Shown: in pieces, positions 8,768-16,656 of the stretch
Layout: each line of letters starts with the position of its first letter
Position numbering within the stretch: the stretch's first letter is position 1
DNA from: JALENY01 sp036310185
GTDB taxonomy: Bacteria > Bacillota > Clostridia > Lachnospirales > Lachnospiraceae
Length of the DNA stretch: 21,412 bases
Reading direction: 5' to 3'
Assembly: GCA_036310185.1 (NCBI GenBank)
Contig: JAXJSH010000006.1
Span: 1-21,412 of the forward strand
Notes under the pieces: model-generated
Told to the model about the DNA's origin: nothing
Database searches by the model: none
Seen by the model: the letters and a program-made list of their open reading frames with translations, nothing else
Position numbers and translations under genes: made by a program

Positions 8768-9613
8768 TTATCGTTTTTCTTTTCCTCTTTCCTTCCGGAT
8801 TTCCTCCACTACCAGCTGCCGTGCCTTTCGGGCCTGTTCTTTTTCCATGGGCGGTACACCCTCCAGCGGGTATTTCATCCCCAGAGATTCATATTTTTTC
8901 AGTCCCATGGTATGATAAGGCAAAACATCCAGTCCCTTCAGATTGCGAAAGGATGCCAGCATCTGCCCCAGTCTTCTCAGATGATCTTCACCATCTGTGA
9001 TACCCGGCACCAGCACATGCCGCACGATCATGGGTATACCGGCACGCTCCAGCGCCCGTGCAAACTGCAGTACGGGCTCCTGTTTCTGACGGGTCAGTTT
9101 CTCGTGCTCTTCCGGGTCACTGTGCTTCAGATCCAGCAGCACCAAATCCACATTGGCAAACAGCCGCCGGTACGATTCCTGCCGGCAGTCCCGGTACAGT
9201 ATTCCGGAAGTGTCCAGACAGGTATGAATCCCCCGTTTCTTCGCCTTTTCAAACAGTTCTGTCAGAAATTCCAGCTGCAGCAAAGGTTCCCCGCCGGTAG
9301 CTGTAATACCGCCCTTCCGATAAAAACTTTTGTTTTTCTCGTACAATGCCAGGATTTCTTCCGCCGTCATCTTGGTTCCGATTCCCGGTTCCCAGGAATC
9401 CGGATTGTGACAGTACAGACATCGCATGGGACAGCCCTGAAAAAAGACTACCAGCCGGATTCCCGGACCGTCCACCGTACCAAAACTTTCAATGGAATGA
9501 ATATTTCCCACGGCTTTTTCCTGCTCTTTTCCCGCACAATCGCTTTGTACGGAACATCCGGAACTTATTTTTGTGCCAGTTATATCCTGACTTCTGTTGT
9601 TTTCCTGATCCAT
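8768..9613 (-). CDS. pflA: Pyruvate formate-lyase activating enzyme (radical SAM)
   Basis: This enzyme uses an iron-sulfur cluster and S-adenosylmethionine to place a radical on the conserved glycine of PFL. The cluster motif CxxxCxxC is visible as GCPMRCLYCHNP at residues 61-68, with the GGE motif in TATGGEPLLQ and the typical IHSIESFGTVDGPGIR before the cysteines. The ATG at 9613 lies one base after the grcA stop (TAGGATG), giving 281 residues. Typical PflA is near 246, and a GTG at 9511 with AGGA seven bases upstream would give 247, so the start is uncertain. The extra 34 residues include two cysteines. Here the substrate glycine would be on the separate GrcA-like protein. Confidence 0.93.
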   Translation of the reverse strand: MDQENNRSQDITGTKISSGCSVQSDCAGKEQEKAVGNIHSIESFGTVDGPGIRLVVFFQGCPMRCLYCHNPDSWEPGIGTKMTAEEILALYEKNKSFYRKGGITATGGEPLLQLEFLTELFEKAKKRGIHTCLDTSGILYRDCRQESYRRLFANVDLVLLDLKHSDPEEHEKLTRQKQEPVLQFARALERAGIPMIVRHVLVPGITDGEDHLRRLGQMLASFRNLKGLDVLPYHTMGLKKYESLGMKYPLEGVPPMEKEQARKARQLVVEEIRKERGKEKR

Positions 9614-9614
9614 C

Positions 9615-9857
9615 CTACATCTCATCGTGGAAGGTTCTGGAAATAACCTCATCCTGCTGTTCTTTTGTCAGTTTGTTAAAATTCACTGCATATCCCGAAA
9701 CGCGCACGGTCAGCTGCGGATATTTTTCCGGATGAGCCTGTGCATCCAGAAGTGTGTCTTTTGTAAAAACATTTACATTCAGGTGATGGCCGCCTTTTTC
9801 TGCATATCCATCCAGCAGGTTTACAAGGTTATCGATCTGTGATTCATTTATATTCAT
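9615..9857 (-). CDS. grcA: Stand-alone glycyl-radical domain protein (GrcA-like), probable PFL subunit
   Basis: The 80-residue protein is the C-terminal domain of a PFL and nothing more. It has NLVNLLDGYAEKGGHHLNVNV at 10-30, the PEKYPQLTVRVSGYAV stretch with the radical glycine at Gly55, and the family ending KEQQDEVISRTFHDEM. A longer frame opens at 9911, but the ATG at 9857 has AAGGAG six bases upstream and begins the family homology. GrcA (YfiD) in E. coli is a spare part that rescues oxygen-cleaved full-length PFL. Here the neighbouring PflB lacks this domain, so the protein is more likely an obligatory subunit. It lies 147 nt after pflB and one base before pflA. Confidence 0.92.
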   Translation of the reverse strand: MNINESQIDNLVNLLDGYAEKGGHHLNVNVFTKDTLLDAQAHPEKYPQLTVRVSGYAVNFNKLTKEQQDEVISRTFHDEM

Positions 9858-10004
9858 GACGTTCTCCTTTTTCTTCTTTCCTATAATTTCAAGTACTGCT
9901 CTTTTTCTCATTCCCGTTTTTCAATCCATTGACCGCTTCCATTCTGATTGAATTTTCACTGTCAATGAATATTTATCGAAACTTTTCGACTTTTATCGAC
10001 ACAA
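9858..10004 (-). other. Intergenic region between the two PFL halves
   Basis: This stretch separates the PflB stop from the GrcA-like start. It holds TCGATAAA twice (minus strand), an imperfect palindrome TCGAAA-AG-TTTCGA between them, and a TTGACA without a good -10. No continuation of the PFL frame is seen, and no convincing terminator, so one transcript across it is likely. Confidence 0.4.
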
Positions 10005-12104
10005 TCAATTGCTCTGGTACTGGGCTTCCCCCAGGTTTTCGATATTCGGCTCACAGCATGCACAGTCCGGTTCCAGTTCAAACTCAATATCACCAAAGAA
10101 CACTGCGTCGTCTTTTCCAAGTGCTCCCGGGATAATGGAAAAGGTATTGGAAATGCCGTCCTGTGCATCCATAAACGGCAGTTTTGACACAGAACTTAAG
10201 CTGGATACCGCTCCATGACTGTCTCTGCGGTGCATCGGATTGGCACCCGGTGCAAAGGCCTCCCCGGCTTTTCGTCCGTCCGGTGTGGAACCGGTTGCTT
10301 TTCCGTAAACCACATTTGACGTGATCGTCAAAATGGAGGTTGTGGGAATACCGCCGCGGTATGTGTGATTTCCTTTGATGTAAGTCATAAAATCATGCAC
10401 GATATCGTATGCGATGCTGTCGACTCTGTCATCATCGTTTCCGTATTTCGGGAAATCACCCTCAACTTCATAATCTACTGCGATGCCATTTTCATCGCGC
10501 ACAGCTTTTACCTTTGCATATTTAATCGCAGACAGCGAATCCGCTACCACTGAAAGTCCGGCGATTCCGGTTGCAAACCAGCGTGTCACCTTCTTGTCAT
10601 GAAGCGCCATCTGAATACGCTCATAGCAGTATTTGTCGTGCATATAGTGAATGACATTCAGCGTATTTACATATACCTGCGCCAGCCATTTCATCATCTC
10701 CTGGAACCGCTCCATAACCTCTTCATAATCCAGATATTCTGATGCAATCGGACGGTATTTCGGTCCTACCTGTTTTTTGCTCACTTCGTCTACACCGCCG
10801 TTGATGGCATACAGCAGACACTTTGCCAGATTTGCCCGGGCGCCGAAAAACTGCATCTCTTTTCCCACACGCATGGAAGATACACAGCAGGCAATGGCAT
10901 AATCGTCCCCGTGCGTCACACGCATCAGATCATCATTCTCATACTGAATAGAGGAAGACTCGATGGATGTTTTTGCGCAGAAACGTTTGAAATTTTCCGG
11001 CAGACGGGTCGACCAGAGTACCGTCAGGTTCGGTTCCGGTGCCGTACCCAGATTCTTTAATGTGTGCAGATAACGGAAGGACATCTTCGTCACCATGGAA
11101 CGACCGTCAATCCCCATTCCGCCGATGGACTCTGTTACCCAGGTCGGATCTCCGGAAAACAGCGCGTTGTATTCCGGTGTTCTGGCAAACTTCACCAGAC
11201 GCAGCTTCATGATAAAATGATCTACAAATTCCTGAAGCTGTTCCTCTGTAAAAGTACCGTTTTTCAGATCCCGCTCCGCATAAATATCAATAAAGGTGGA
11301 TGTTCTTCCCAGAGACATGGCCGCACCGTTCTGTTCCTTGATTGCCGCCAGATAGCCAAAATACATCCACTGGATCGCTTCCTGAGTATTTCTGGCCGGT
11401 TTTGAAATATCAAACCCGTAAATACGGCCCAGTTCTTTCAATTCCTTCAGCGCCTTGATCTGCTCTGACAGTTCTTCGCGCTGTCTGGTCACATCGGAAT
11501 ACATAATGATTCTGGTGCTGTCCTTCTGATTCTGCTTATCCTCAATCAGACGATCCACACCATACAGGGCAACTCTTCGATAGTCGCCGATAATTCGTCC
11601 CCGTCCATAGGCATCCGGCAGTCCCGTAATAATATGGCTGGAACGGCAGGCGCGCATCTCCGGTGTGTAGGCATCAAAAACGCCCTCGTTGTGGGTCTTT
11701 CTGTGCTTTGTAAAAAATTCCACAATCTCCAGATCCACATGATAACCGTTATCCTCACACGCTTTTACCGCCATACGAATACCGCCATACGGCTGCAGGG
11801 AACGCTTAAACGGCTTGTCTGTCTGAAAACCTACAATGGTTTCTTTCTCCTTGTTCAAATACCCGGGTCCGTGAGAGGTAATACTGGAAATGATCTTTGT
11901 ATCCATATCAAGGACACCGCCCTTTTCCCGTTCCTGTTTTGTCAGTTCCATGACCTGATCCCAGAGTTCCTTTGTCCGGTCCGTGGCATCCGCCAAAAAG
12001 GAATCGTCCCCCTCGTAAGGTGTATAGTTTTTCTGAATAAATTCACGGACGTCGATTTCCTTTTCCCAGATACCGCCGGTGAATCCACTCCATTCTTCTC
12101 TCAT
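10005..12104 (-). CDS. pflB: Pyruvate formate-lyase catalytic subunit lacking the glycyl-radical domain
   Basis: PFL converts pyruvate and CoA to acetyl-CoA and formate. The 699-residue protein follows PFL closely through the barrel, including the active-site pair Cys406-Cys407 (YAIACCVSSM) and the segment TFSIIPGALGKDD at its end. E. coli PflB is 760 residues and continues directly into the glycyl-radical domain. This one diverges into a 33-residue tail with Cys681, Cys683 and Cys684 (DCACCEP) and stops. The missing domain is the next gene. The frame opens at a TTG at 12110, but the ATG at 12104 is correctly spaced, seven bases after AAGGAGG, and is preferred. Confidence 0.95.
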   Translation of the reverse strand: MREEWSGFTGGIWEKEIDVREFIQKNYTPYEGDDSFLADATDRTKELWDQVMELTKQEREKGGVLDMDTKIISSITSHGPGYLNKEKETIVGFQTDKPFKRSLQPYGGIRMAVKACEDNGYHVDLEIVEFFTKHRKTHNEGVFDAYTPEMRACRSSHIITGLPDAYGRGRIIGDYRRVALYGVDRLIEDKQNQKDSTRIIMYSDVTRQREELSEQIKALKELKELGRIYGFDISKPARNTQEAIQWMYFGYLAAIKEQNGAAMSLGRTSTFIDIYAERDLKNGTFTEEQLQEFVDHFIMKLRLVKFARTPEYNALFSGDPTWVTESIGGMGIDGRSMVTKMSFRYLHTLKNLGTAPEPNLTVLWSTRLPENFKRFCAKTSIESSSIQYENDDLMRVTHGDDYAIACCVSSMRVGKEMQFFGARANLAKCLLYAINGGVDEVSKKQVGPKYRPIASEYLDYEEVMERFQEMMKWLAQVYVNTLNVIHYMHDKYCYERIQMALHDKKVTRWFATGIAGLSVVADSLSAIKYAKVKAVRDENGIAVDYEVEGDFPKYGNDDDRVDSIAYDIVHDFMTYIKGNHTYRGGIPTTSILTITSNVVYGKATGSTPDGRKAGEAFAPGANPMHRRDSHGAVSSLSSVSKLPFMDAQDGISNTFSIIPGALGKDDAVFFGDIEFELEPDCACCEPNIENLGEAQYQSN

Positions 12105-12294
12105 ATGCAAGCCTCCTTCTGTGCTTTCTGCAAAAATTTTTACTGCCGGTCAACCGGTGCTTCATGCCCCGTGGCAGGCAAAAATCTGCTGTTATAATAA
12201 AATCCAAAATGCATCTGCTGCCTCCCGCAACACACATGACAGTTGGGATACTTCTGTATTTCAGACACAATCATTATATTGGAACGCAGGCCAA

Positions 12295-12323
12295 ATTGTA
12301 CTTTATATAGTTATCCGTGTCAA
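12295..12323 (-). promoter_or_regulatory. Promoter of the pflB-grcA-pflA operon
   Basis: The minus strand has a perfect -35 (TTGACA, 12323-12318), a 17-bp spacer and -10 TACAAT (12300-12295). This is a strong housekeeping-type promoter. The expected start near 12288 gives a leader of about 180 nt. No Rex-type operator was recognised around it. Confidence 0.8.
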
Positions 12324-12636
12324 TACGCACAACCACATGTAGTATTTTCCAATTTCATTTTTTCCAGTAAAAATGCCCCTTCCCGGACTTTATGATAATT
12401 TTTATCCAAACCTGTTTTTCGCTTTTCCTGATCATATTTATCAAAATCGCATTTTTATTTGAAAAACTTTATCACTTCGAAACGTTCCTTATCTTATTCT
12501 TTACGTTTCCTTAAAAAACATTCATTTTTCCATAAAAGCAAACCTATCTTTCGCAATGCTGTATTTTGGCCCAAATCGAGTTTACATAAAATTTGTTCAA
12601 AATATGCAATATTCACCTGTGTTTTTCAGCTTTTTC

Positions 12637-12665
12637 TTTACAAATCCAATAAAATTGTATACAAT
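12637..12665 (+). promoter_or_regulatory. Promoter of the dipeptide epimerase gene
   Basis: The -35 TTTACA (12637-12642), a 17-bp spacer and the -10 TACAAT (12660-12665) fit a housekeeping promoter. Initiation near 12672 would give a leader of about 115 nt. The -10 is half of the perfect palindrome ATTGTATACAAT. Confidence 0.75.
12654..12665. promoter_or_regulatory. Candidate operator, perfect 12-bp palindrome
   Basis: ATTGTATACAAT is a perfect palindrome overlapping the -10 box, where a bound repressor would block initiation. It could be chance in AT-rich DNA; no regulator gene is adjacent. Confidence 0.3.
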
Positions 12666-12786
12666 GATACTATATTGCCAGCGCCGGATTCATCCTTGAA
12701 TCTTTGACGCTTAAAATGATAATAGCCGGAAGACTATTCTTTCATTTTCAGCAAGATTCGTAATAAAGTTTGGAGGTTTAAAACAC

Positions 12787-13881
12787 ATGAAGATTACTGA
12801 CATTCGTTTGGGTATGATTTCTGTCCCCCTTCGGGTTCCGTTCAAGACAGCACTTCGTACTGTTAACAGCGTAGAAGACGTGGTTGTGGAAATTCACACA
12901 GACACAGGCAACATCGGTTACGGCGAGGCTCCGCCAACCGGCGTTATCACAGGCGACACCACCGGTGCTATCATCGGTGCCATCACAGACCATATTAAGA
13001 AAACTCTGGTCGGCCGTGACGTGGATGATTTCGAAGACCTCATGATCGCCCTTCAGAAATGCGTGTTAAAAAACACAAGTGCAAAAGCAGCGGTTGATAT
13101 GGCTCTCTGGGATCTGTACGGACAGCTGTATAAGATTCCGGTTTACAAAATGATGGGCGGAGCGAAAAAATCCATCGTTACCGACATCACCATCAGTGTA
13201 AACGACCCGGATGAAATGGCTCACGACGCAGTGGACGCCATCGCCCGCGGCTACGACTGTCTGAAAGTAAAAGTGGGCAAAGAGCCCCAGAAAGATATCG
13301 ACCGCCTTTCCGCCATCCGTGCTGCGGTTCCGAAAAGCACCCTGATCCGTATCGATGCAAACCAGGGCTGGACACCGAAAGAGGCTGTCCGCATTCTGAA
13401 CGGTATGCAGGAAAAAGGTCTCGATATCGAGTTTGTAGAACAGCCGGTAAAAGGCCATGACTTCGAAGGCCTGAAATATGTAACCGAGCGCTCCTACGTT
13501 CCGGTACTGGCTGACGAGAGCGTATTTTCACCGGAGGATGCTCTGAAAATCATGCAGATGGGAGCTGCCGATCTGGTAAATATCAAACTGATGAAATGCG
13601 GCGGTCTCTACAACGCACTGAAAATCGCTTCTGCAGCGGAAGTCTACGGTGTGGAATGTATGATCGGCTGTATGCTGGAAGCAAAGATCAGCGTAAATGC
13701 CGCTGTCCATCTGGCCTGTGCAAAACAGATCATCACCAAAATCGATCTGGACGGCCCGGTACTGTGCAGCGAAGATCCGATCATCGGCGGCGCTGTATTT
13801 AACGAACAGCTCATCACCGTTTCTGACGAACCGGGACTTGGCATCAAAGGAATTGAGGAAGGTAAGATTCGCTATTTATAA
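12787..13881 (+). CDS. Dipeptide epimerase (L-Ala-D/L-Glu epimerase type), enolase superfamily
   Basis: Enzymes of this group invert the second residue of dipeptides such as L-Ala-D-Glu from cell-wall peptides. The 364-residue protein has the muconate-lactonizing subgroup layout. Lys162 lies in LKVKVGK, metal ligands are Asp190 (RIDANQGW), Glu218 (FVEQP) and Asp243 (LADES), and Lys267 (NIKLMKCGG) is the opposite base. The Asp320-x-Asp322 pair in KIDLDGP is a mark of dipeptide epimerases. Substrate is inferred; other dipeptides are possible. GGAGG lies ten bases before the ATG. It is the only clear plus-strand gene, with its own promoter and terminator. Confidence 0.9.
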   Translation: MKITDIRLGMISVPLRVPFKTALRTVNSVEDVVVEIHTDTGNIGYGEAPPTGVITGDTTGAIIGAITDHIKKTLVGRDVDDFEDLMIALQKCVLKNTSAKAAVDMALWDLYGQLYKIPVYKMMGGAKKSIVTDITISVNDPDEMAHDAVDAIARGYDCLKVKVGKEPQKDIDRLSAIRAAVPKSTLIRIDANQGWTPKEAVRILNGMQEKGLDIEFVEQPVKGHDFEGLKYVTERSYVPVLADESVFSPEDALKIMQMGAADLVNIKLMKCGGLYNALKIASAAEVYGVECMIGCMLEAKISVNAAVHLACAKQIITKIDLDGPVLCSEDPIIGGAVFNEQLITVSDEPGLGIKGIEEGKIRYL

Positions 13882-13932
13882 AATGCACAGCGATTCAAAT
13901 GGTGCAAACCACTACTGAAATACATAAAAATC

Positions 13933-13978
13933 AAGGCTTTGTCTCTTCTGATTTTTCAGTCGAAACAAAGCCTTTTTA
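13933..13978. terminator. Bidirectional terminator between the epimerase gene and pepD
   Basis: AAGGCTTTGT (13933-13942) pairs with ACAAAGCCTT (13965-13974), followed by TTTT on the plus strand; AAAAATC lies to the left, giving a T run for the minus strand. It sits between two converging genes and can serve both. Confidence 0.85.
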
Positions 13979-13993
13979 TTCATCACTTTTTGC

Positions 13994-15442
13994 CTATTTT
14001 GCAGCCAGAATTCCTTTGATATATTCCCATACCCGTGCCACCGAACTTATACTTAACCGCTCATTGGGTGTGTGTATCTCCAACATATCCGGTCCGATGG
14101 AAATACAGTCAAGCCCCGGAATCTTGCTGGAAAGGATACCGCATTCCAGACCGGCATGAAGCACATCGATCTTCGGTTCTTTTCCATACTGCTTTTTATA
14201 GATTTCCACACAAAGATCCCGGAACCGGGAATTGCGCTCATAGGGCCATGCCGGATACGCACCGGAATAAGATGCCGTACCGCCCAGAACCTGAGTAAGC
14301 AGTTCCACTTTTTTTCCAAGATATGTCTTTGCAGATGCCACCGAACTGCGCACGGAAAATCTCAGTGCAAACATATTTGAATCCATCTCCACAACACCCA
14401 GATTCAGAGACGTCTCAACCAGCCCCGGAAGGTCCATGCTCATTCCCTGCACACCGTTTGGCATATTGTTGAGGGCCGCAATGAGTTTTTCCAGTGAATC
14501 CTGATCCAGAACATCTGCTTTCTGTACGCCCCTGCCTTCTATTCTCAAATGAATGTCCGGATCTGCTGCTCCGTACTCAATGCCCATCATTTGATTGAAT
14601 GCATCTGCTGTTTCTGATACAACATCCACATCCGTTTCTTTCACCAGGAATTTCACATGGCCATCTTTCGGAATTACATTCTCCTTGGCACCGCCCACAA
14701 GTTCAACAACCCCTGTATATTCCGCCTTTTCTTTCAGCATCAGAAGAAATCTGCCCAGCAGAACATTGGCGTTTGCACGGCCCTTATCAATCTCCATGCC
14801 GGAATGGCCGCCTCTGAGTCCTTCCAGAACAGCGTCAAAATAATATCCTTCCATCGTCTCACGCCTGATTTCAAACGCACTGCGGATACGCATTCCTCCT
14901 GCACAGCCTGCCGTCAGCACGCCCTCCACTTCTGAATCCACATTAAGCAGACGTCTGCCCTGACACATGGACAGATCCATACCGGAAGCCCCCAGCAGAC
15001 CAACTTCTTCCGAAACAGTCAGAACCACTTCCATTTTCGGATGGGGAATATCATCTGAATCAAGAATTGCCAGCGCATAAGCCACTGCAATACCGTCATC
15101 ACCGCCCAGCGTCGTACCTTCTGCCCGGATAAAGTCTCCGTCCACTTTAATCCGGATAGGTTCTTTCTCCATATCAATATGGCATTCCGGCACTTTGTCG
15201 CCCACCATATCCAAATGAGCCTGCATGATGATCGGCTCAGCCTCTTCATAACCCGGAGTCGCATCCGCAGTAATCAATACGTTGCCCATCGCATCCTGAC
15301 TGCAGAACAGGCCCCTCTCTTTTGCAAAATTCACACAATAATCGCTGAGCTCCTTCTCATGAAAAGAAATGTGTGGAATTTTGCAGATTTCTTCAAAGTA
15401 ATAAAACACCTTCGCCGGCTGTAGATTTTCTAAAACACGCAT
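13994..15442 (-). CDS. pepD: Aminoacyl-histidine dipeptidase (beta-Ala-His dipeptidase), M20 family
   Basis: PepD is a cytosolic zinc dipeptidase of broad specificity. The 482-residue length is normal. Visible metal and catalytic residues are His76-x-Asp78 (QAHLDMVGD), Asp115 (TLGGDDGIAVAYA), Glu145-Glu146 (TVSEEVGLLGASGMD), Asp169 (LNVDSEVEG) and a late His in EIHTPNERLSI. GLRGGHSGMEIDKGRANAN marks the lid or dimer domain. The frame opens at 15463, but the ATG at 15442 has GGAGG six bases upstream and begins the family sequence (MRVLENLQPAKVF). It converges on the epimerase gene across a shared terminator. Both genes suggest peptide turnover, though they are not in one operon. Confidence 0.94.
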   Translation of the reverse strand: MRVLENLQPAKVFYYFEEICKIPHISFHEKELSDYCVNFAKERGLFCSQDAMGNVLITADATPGYEEAEPIIMQAHLDMVGDKVPECHIDMEKEPIRIKVDGDFIRAEGTTLGGDDGIAVAYALAILDSDDIPHPKMEVVLTVSEEVGLLGASGMDLSMCQGRRLLNVDSEVEGVLTAGCAGGMRIRSAFEIRRETMEGYYFDAVLEGLRGGHSGMEIDKGRANANVLLGRFLLMLKEKAEYTGVVELVGGAKENVIPKDGHVKFLVKETDVDVVSETADAFNQMMGIEYGAADPDIHLRIEGRGVQKADVLDQDSLEKLIAALNNMPNGVQGMSMDLPGLVETSLNLGVVEMDSNMFALRFSVRSSVASAKTYLGKKVELLTQVLGGTASYSGAYPAWPYERNSRFRDLCVEIYKKQYGKEPKIDVLHAGLECGILSSKIPGLDCISIGPDMLEIHTPNERLSISSVARVWEYIKGILAAK

Positions 15443-15556
15443 TTTGTTCCTCCCGCTAACCATTACCTATATTTTCAAATGAATGCATCCATCCAATTGA
15501 AAGCTGTTTTTATCAAAAAGACTCCGCACACATAGATTTATTTTATACAAAATAGA

Positions 15557-15599
15557 CAAAAAAAGCAAGTATCGGCGAATCGGTTATCCAATACCTGCT
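15557..15599 (-). terminator. Terminator of sigG
   Basis: On the minus strand AGCAGGTATTGG (15599-15588) pairs with CCGATACTTGCT (15575-15564), with two G-U pairs, around a 12-base loop. It is followed by a run of T (15563-15557). It lies about 50 bp past the sigG stop. Confidence 0.8.
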
Positions 15600-15650
15600 C
15601 TTTCAGATGTAATGTTTCCTAAAGTTCCGCTTCCCGGCTGCAAAGTTCTG

Positions 15651-16427
15651 CTAAGACAGATAGTTCCGCATGGCCTTCAATGCGTTTTTTTCAAGACGGC
15701 TGACCTGCGCCTGGGAAATTCCGATTTCCTCCGCCACTTCCATCTGGGTTCTGCCCCCGAAAAAACGCAATTTTATAATATGTTTCTCCCGCTCGCCCAG
15801 CCGGTCAATGGCCTCCCGCAGCGACAGATCTTCCACCCAGTTTTCTTCTTTGTTTTTCTTATCGCTGATCTGATCCATCACATACAGGGTATCGCCGCCC
15901 TCGGAATAGACCGGATCGTAGAGGCTGACCGGACTCTGGATCGCATCCAGCGCATAAACGATCTCCTCTTTGTCAATTCCGATTTCCTCTGCAATCTCCA
16001 TAATAGTAGGTTCTTTTGCATTCTTCTTTACGTAATTTTCTTTTGCATAAATGGCTTTGTATGCGGTGTCCCGCAGAGACCGGCTCACCCGGATCGCATT
16101 GTTATCTCTTAAATATCTGCGAATCTCTCCTATGATCATGGGCACCGCATAGGTGGAAAATTTTACATCCAGCTCCGTGTTAAAATTGTCAATGGCTTTC
16201 ATCAGTCCGATGCAGCCAATCTGAAAAAGGTCATCCGGATTCTCATTGCTGGCGGAAAAGCGCTTGATCACACTCAAAACCAGCCTCAGATTTCCTTTAA
16301 TATATCGCTCCCTTGCTTCCTGGTCTCCTTTCTTAATCCGCTCAAACAATTCTGCCTTTTCTTCGTTGCTCAATACCGGCAGTTTCGCAGTATTTACACC
16401 ACAGATTTCAACTTTATTAAGTGCCAT
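15651..16427 (-). CDS. sigG: Sporulation sigma factor SigG (late forespore)
   Basis: Sigma-G directs late transcription in the forespore after engulfment. The 258-residue protein opens with NKVEICGVNTAKLPVLSNEE, nearly the same as Bacillus SigG. Region 2 (DDLFQIGCIGLMKAIDNF, KFSTYAVPMIIGEIRRYLRD) and the region 4 helix-turn-helix (RTQMEVAEEIGISQAQVSRLEK) are intact. It lies after sigE, but a terminator hairpin and a sigma-F-like promoter lie between them, so it is probably transcribed separately, as in Bacillus. GGAGG lies nine bases before the ATG. Confidence 0.97.
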   Translation of the reverse strand: MALNKVEICGVNTAKLPVLSNEEKAELFERIKKGDQEARERYIKGNLRLVLSVIKRFSASNENPDDLFQIGCIGLMKAIDNFNTELDVKFSTYAVPMIIGEIRRYLRDNNAIRVSRSLRDTAYKAIYAKENYVKKNAKEPTIMEIAEEIGIDKEEIVYALDAIQSPVSLYDPVYSEGGDTLYVMDQISDKKNKEENWVEDLSLREAIDRLGEREKHIIKLRFFGGRTQMEVAEEIGISQAQVSRLEKNALKAMRNYLS

Positions 16428-16513
16428 AGCAAGTATCCTCCTGGAATTTAATTTCTAGTAAGGATTTTTCTCACTCCCGGCTTTGCCTATGCGTTTTCCC
16501 GGCAAATTTAATA

Positions 16514-16542
16514 AAGTTTTACCCCTTGACTTTTTTGGATGC
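16514..16542 (-). promoter_or_regulatory. Candidate sigma-F-type promoter of sigG
   Basis: The minus strand has GGTAAAACTT (16523-16514), which fits every fixed position of the sigma-F -10 consensus GGnnAnAnTW. GCATC (16542-16538), 4 of 5 against the -35 GYWTA, lies 14 bp upstream (15 is usual). It is about 87 bp before the sigG ATG and downstream of the sigE terminator. Confidence 0.45.
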
Positions 16543-16570
16543 CGACATTTCCTGCGTTTTTTCTCCTAAT

Positions 16571-16633
16571 AAAAACAGCCGCATACAATAGCATTTCCCA
16601 GTCACGGAAATTTCTATTGCTGCAGCTGTTTTT
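16571..16633 (-). terminator. Terminator of the spoIIGA-sigE operon
   Basis: A long imperfect hairpin has outer arms AAAAACAGCCGCA (16571-16583) and TGCAGCTGTTTTT (16621-16633) and inner pairing of CAATAG with CTATTG and ATTTCC with GGAAAT. On the minus strand it ends in GCTGTTTTTATT. It lies about 25 bp after the sigE stop. Confidence 0.8.
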
Positions 16634-16656
16634 CTGCCATCTGATGTTCTGATTTT

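Larger units (their letters stand above)
12105..12786. other. Divergent intergenic region between pflB and the epimerase gene
   Basis: This 682-bp stretch has no supportable gene. It holds the leftward pfl promoter (12295-12323), a 5' untranslated region of roughly 180 nt, and the rightward epimerase promoter (12637-12665). The pfl leader contains a small CCGG-TTGA-CCGG hairpin near the ribosome site. The middle, about 12340-12630, is AT-rich; nothing else is recognisable there. Confidence 0.7.

Noticed and set aside
8732..9646. A 304-residue plus-strand frame
   Set aside because: It lies antisense to pflA, whose radical-SAM motifs are clear. Its composition (Phe, Gln and His rich) is typical of a shadow frame.
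9615..12104. pflB as a frameshifted pseudogene
   Set aside because: The second part has its own ATG and strong ribosome site, no frame continues through the 147-nt gap, and both parts keep their catalytic residues.
12043..12270. A 75-residue minus-strand frame in the pfl leader
   Set aside because: It has only a TTG start, no ribosome site, overlaps pflB out of frame, and its residues look like random translation.
12105..12330. A Rex-type redox operator near the pfl promoter
   Set aside because: No TTGTTAA-N4-TTAACAA-like palindrome was found by eye in the promoter or leader.
12459..12707. An 82-residue plus-strand frame in the pflB-epimerase gap
   Set aside because: It is low-complexity AT-rich translation without a ribosome site and runs across the epimerase promoter.
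15443..15556. A promoter for pepD
   Set aside because: TAAAAT with TTGCTT 17 bp upstream is present on the minus strand, but the -35 matches poorly and lies in the sigG terminator; too weak to annotate.
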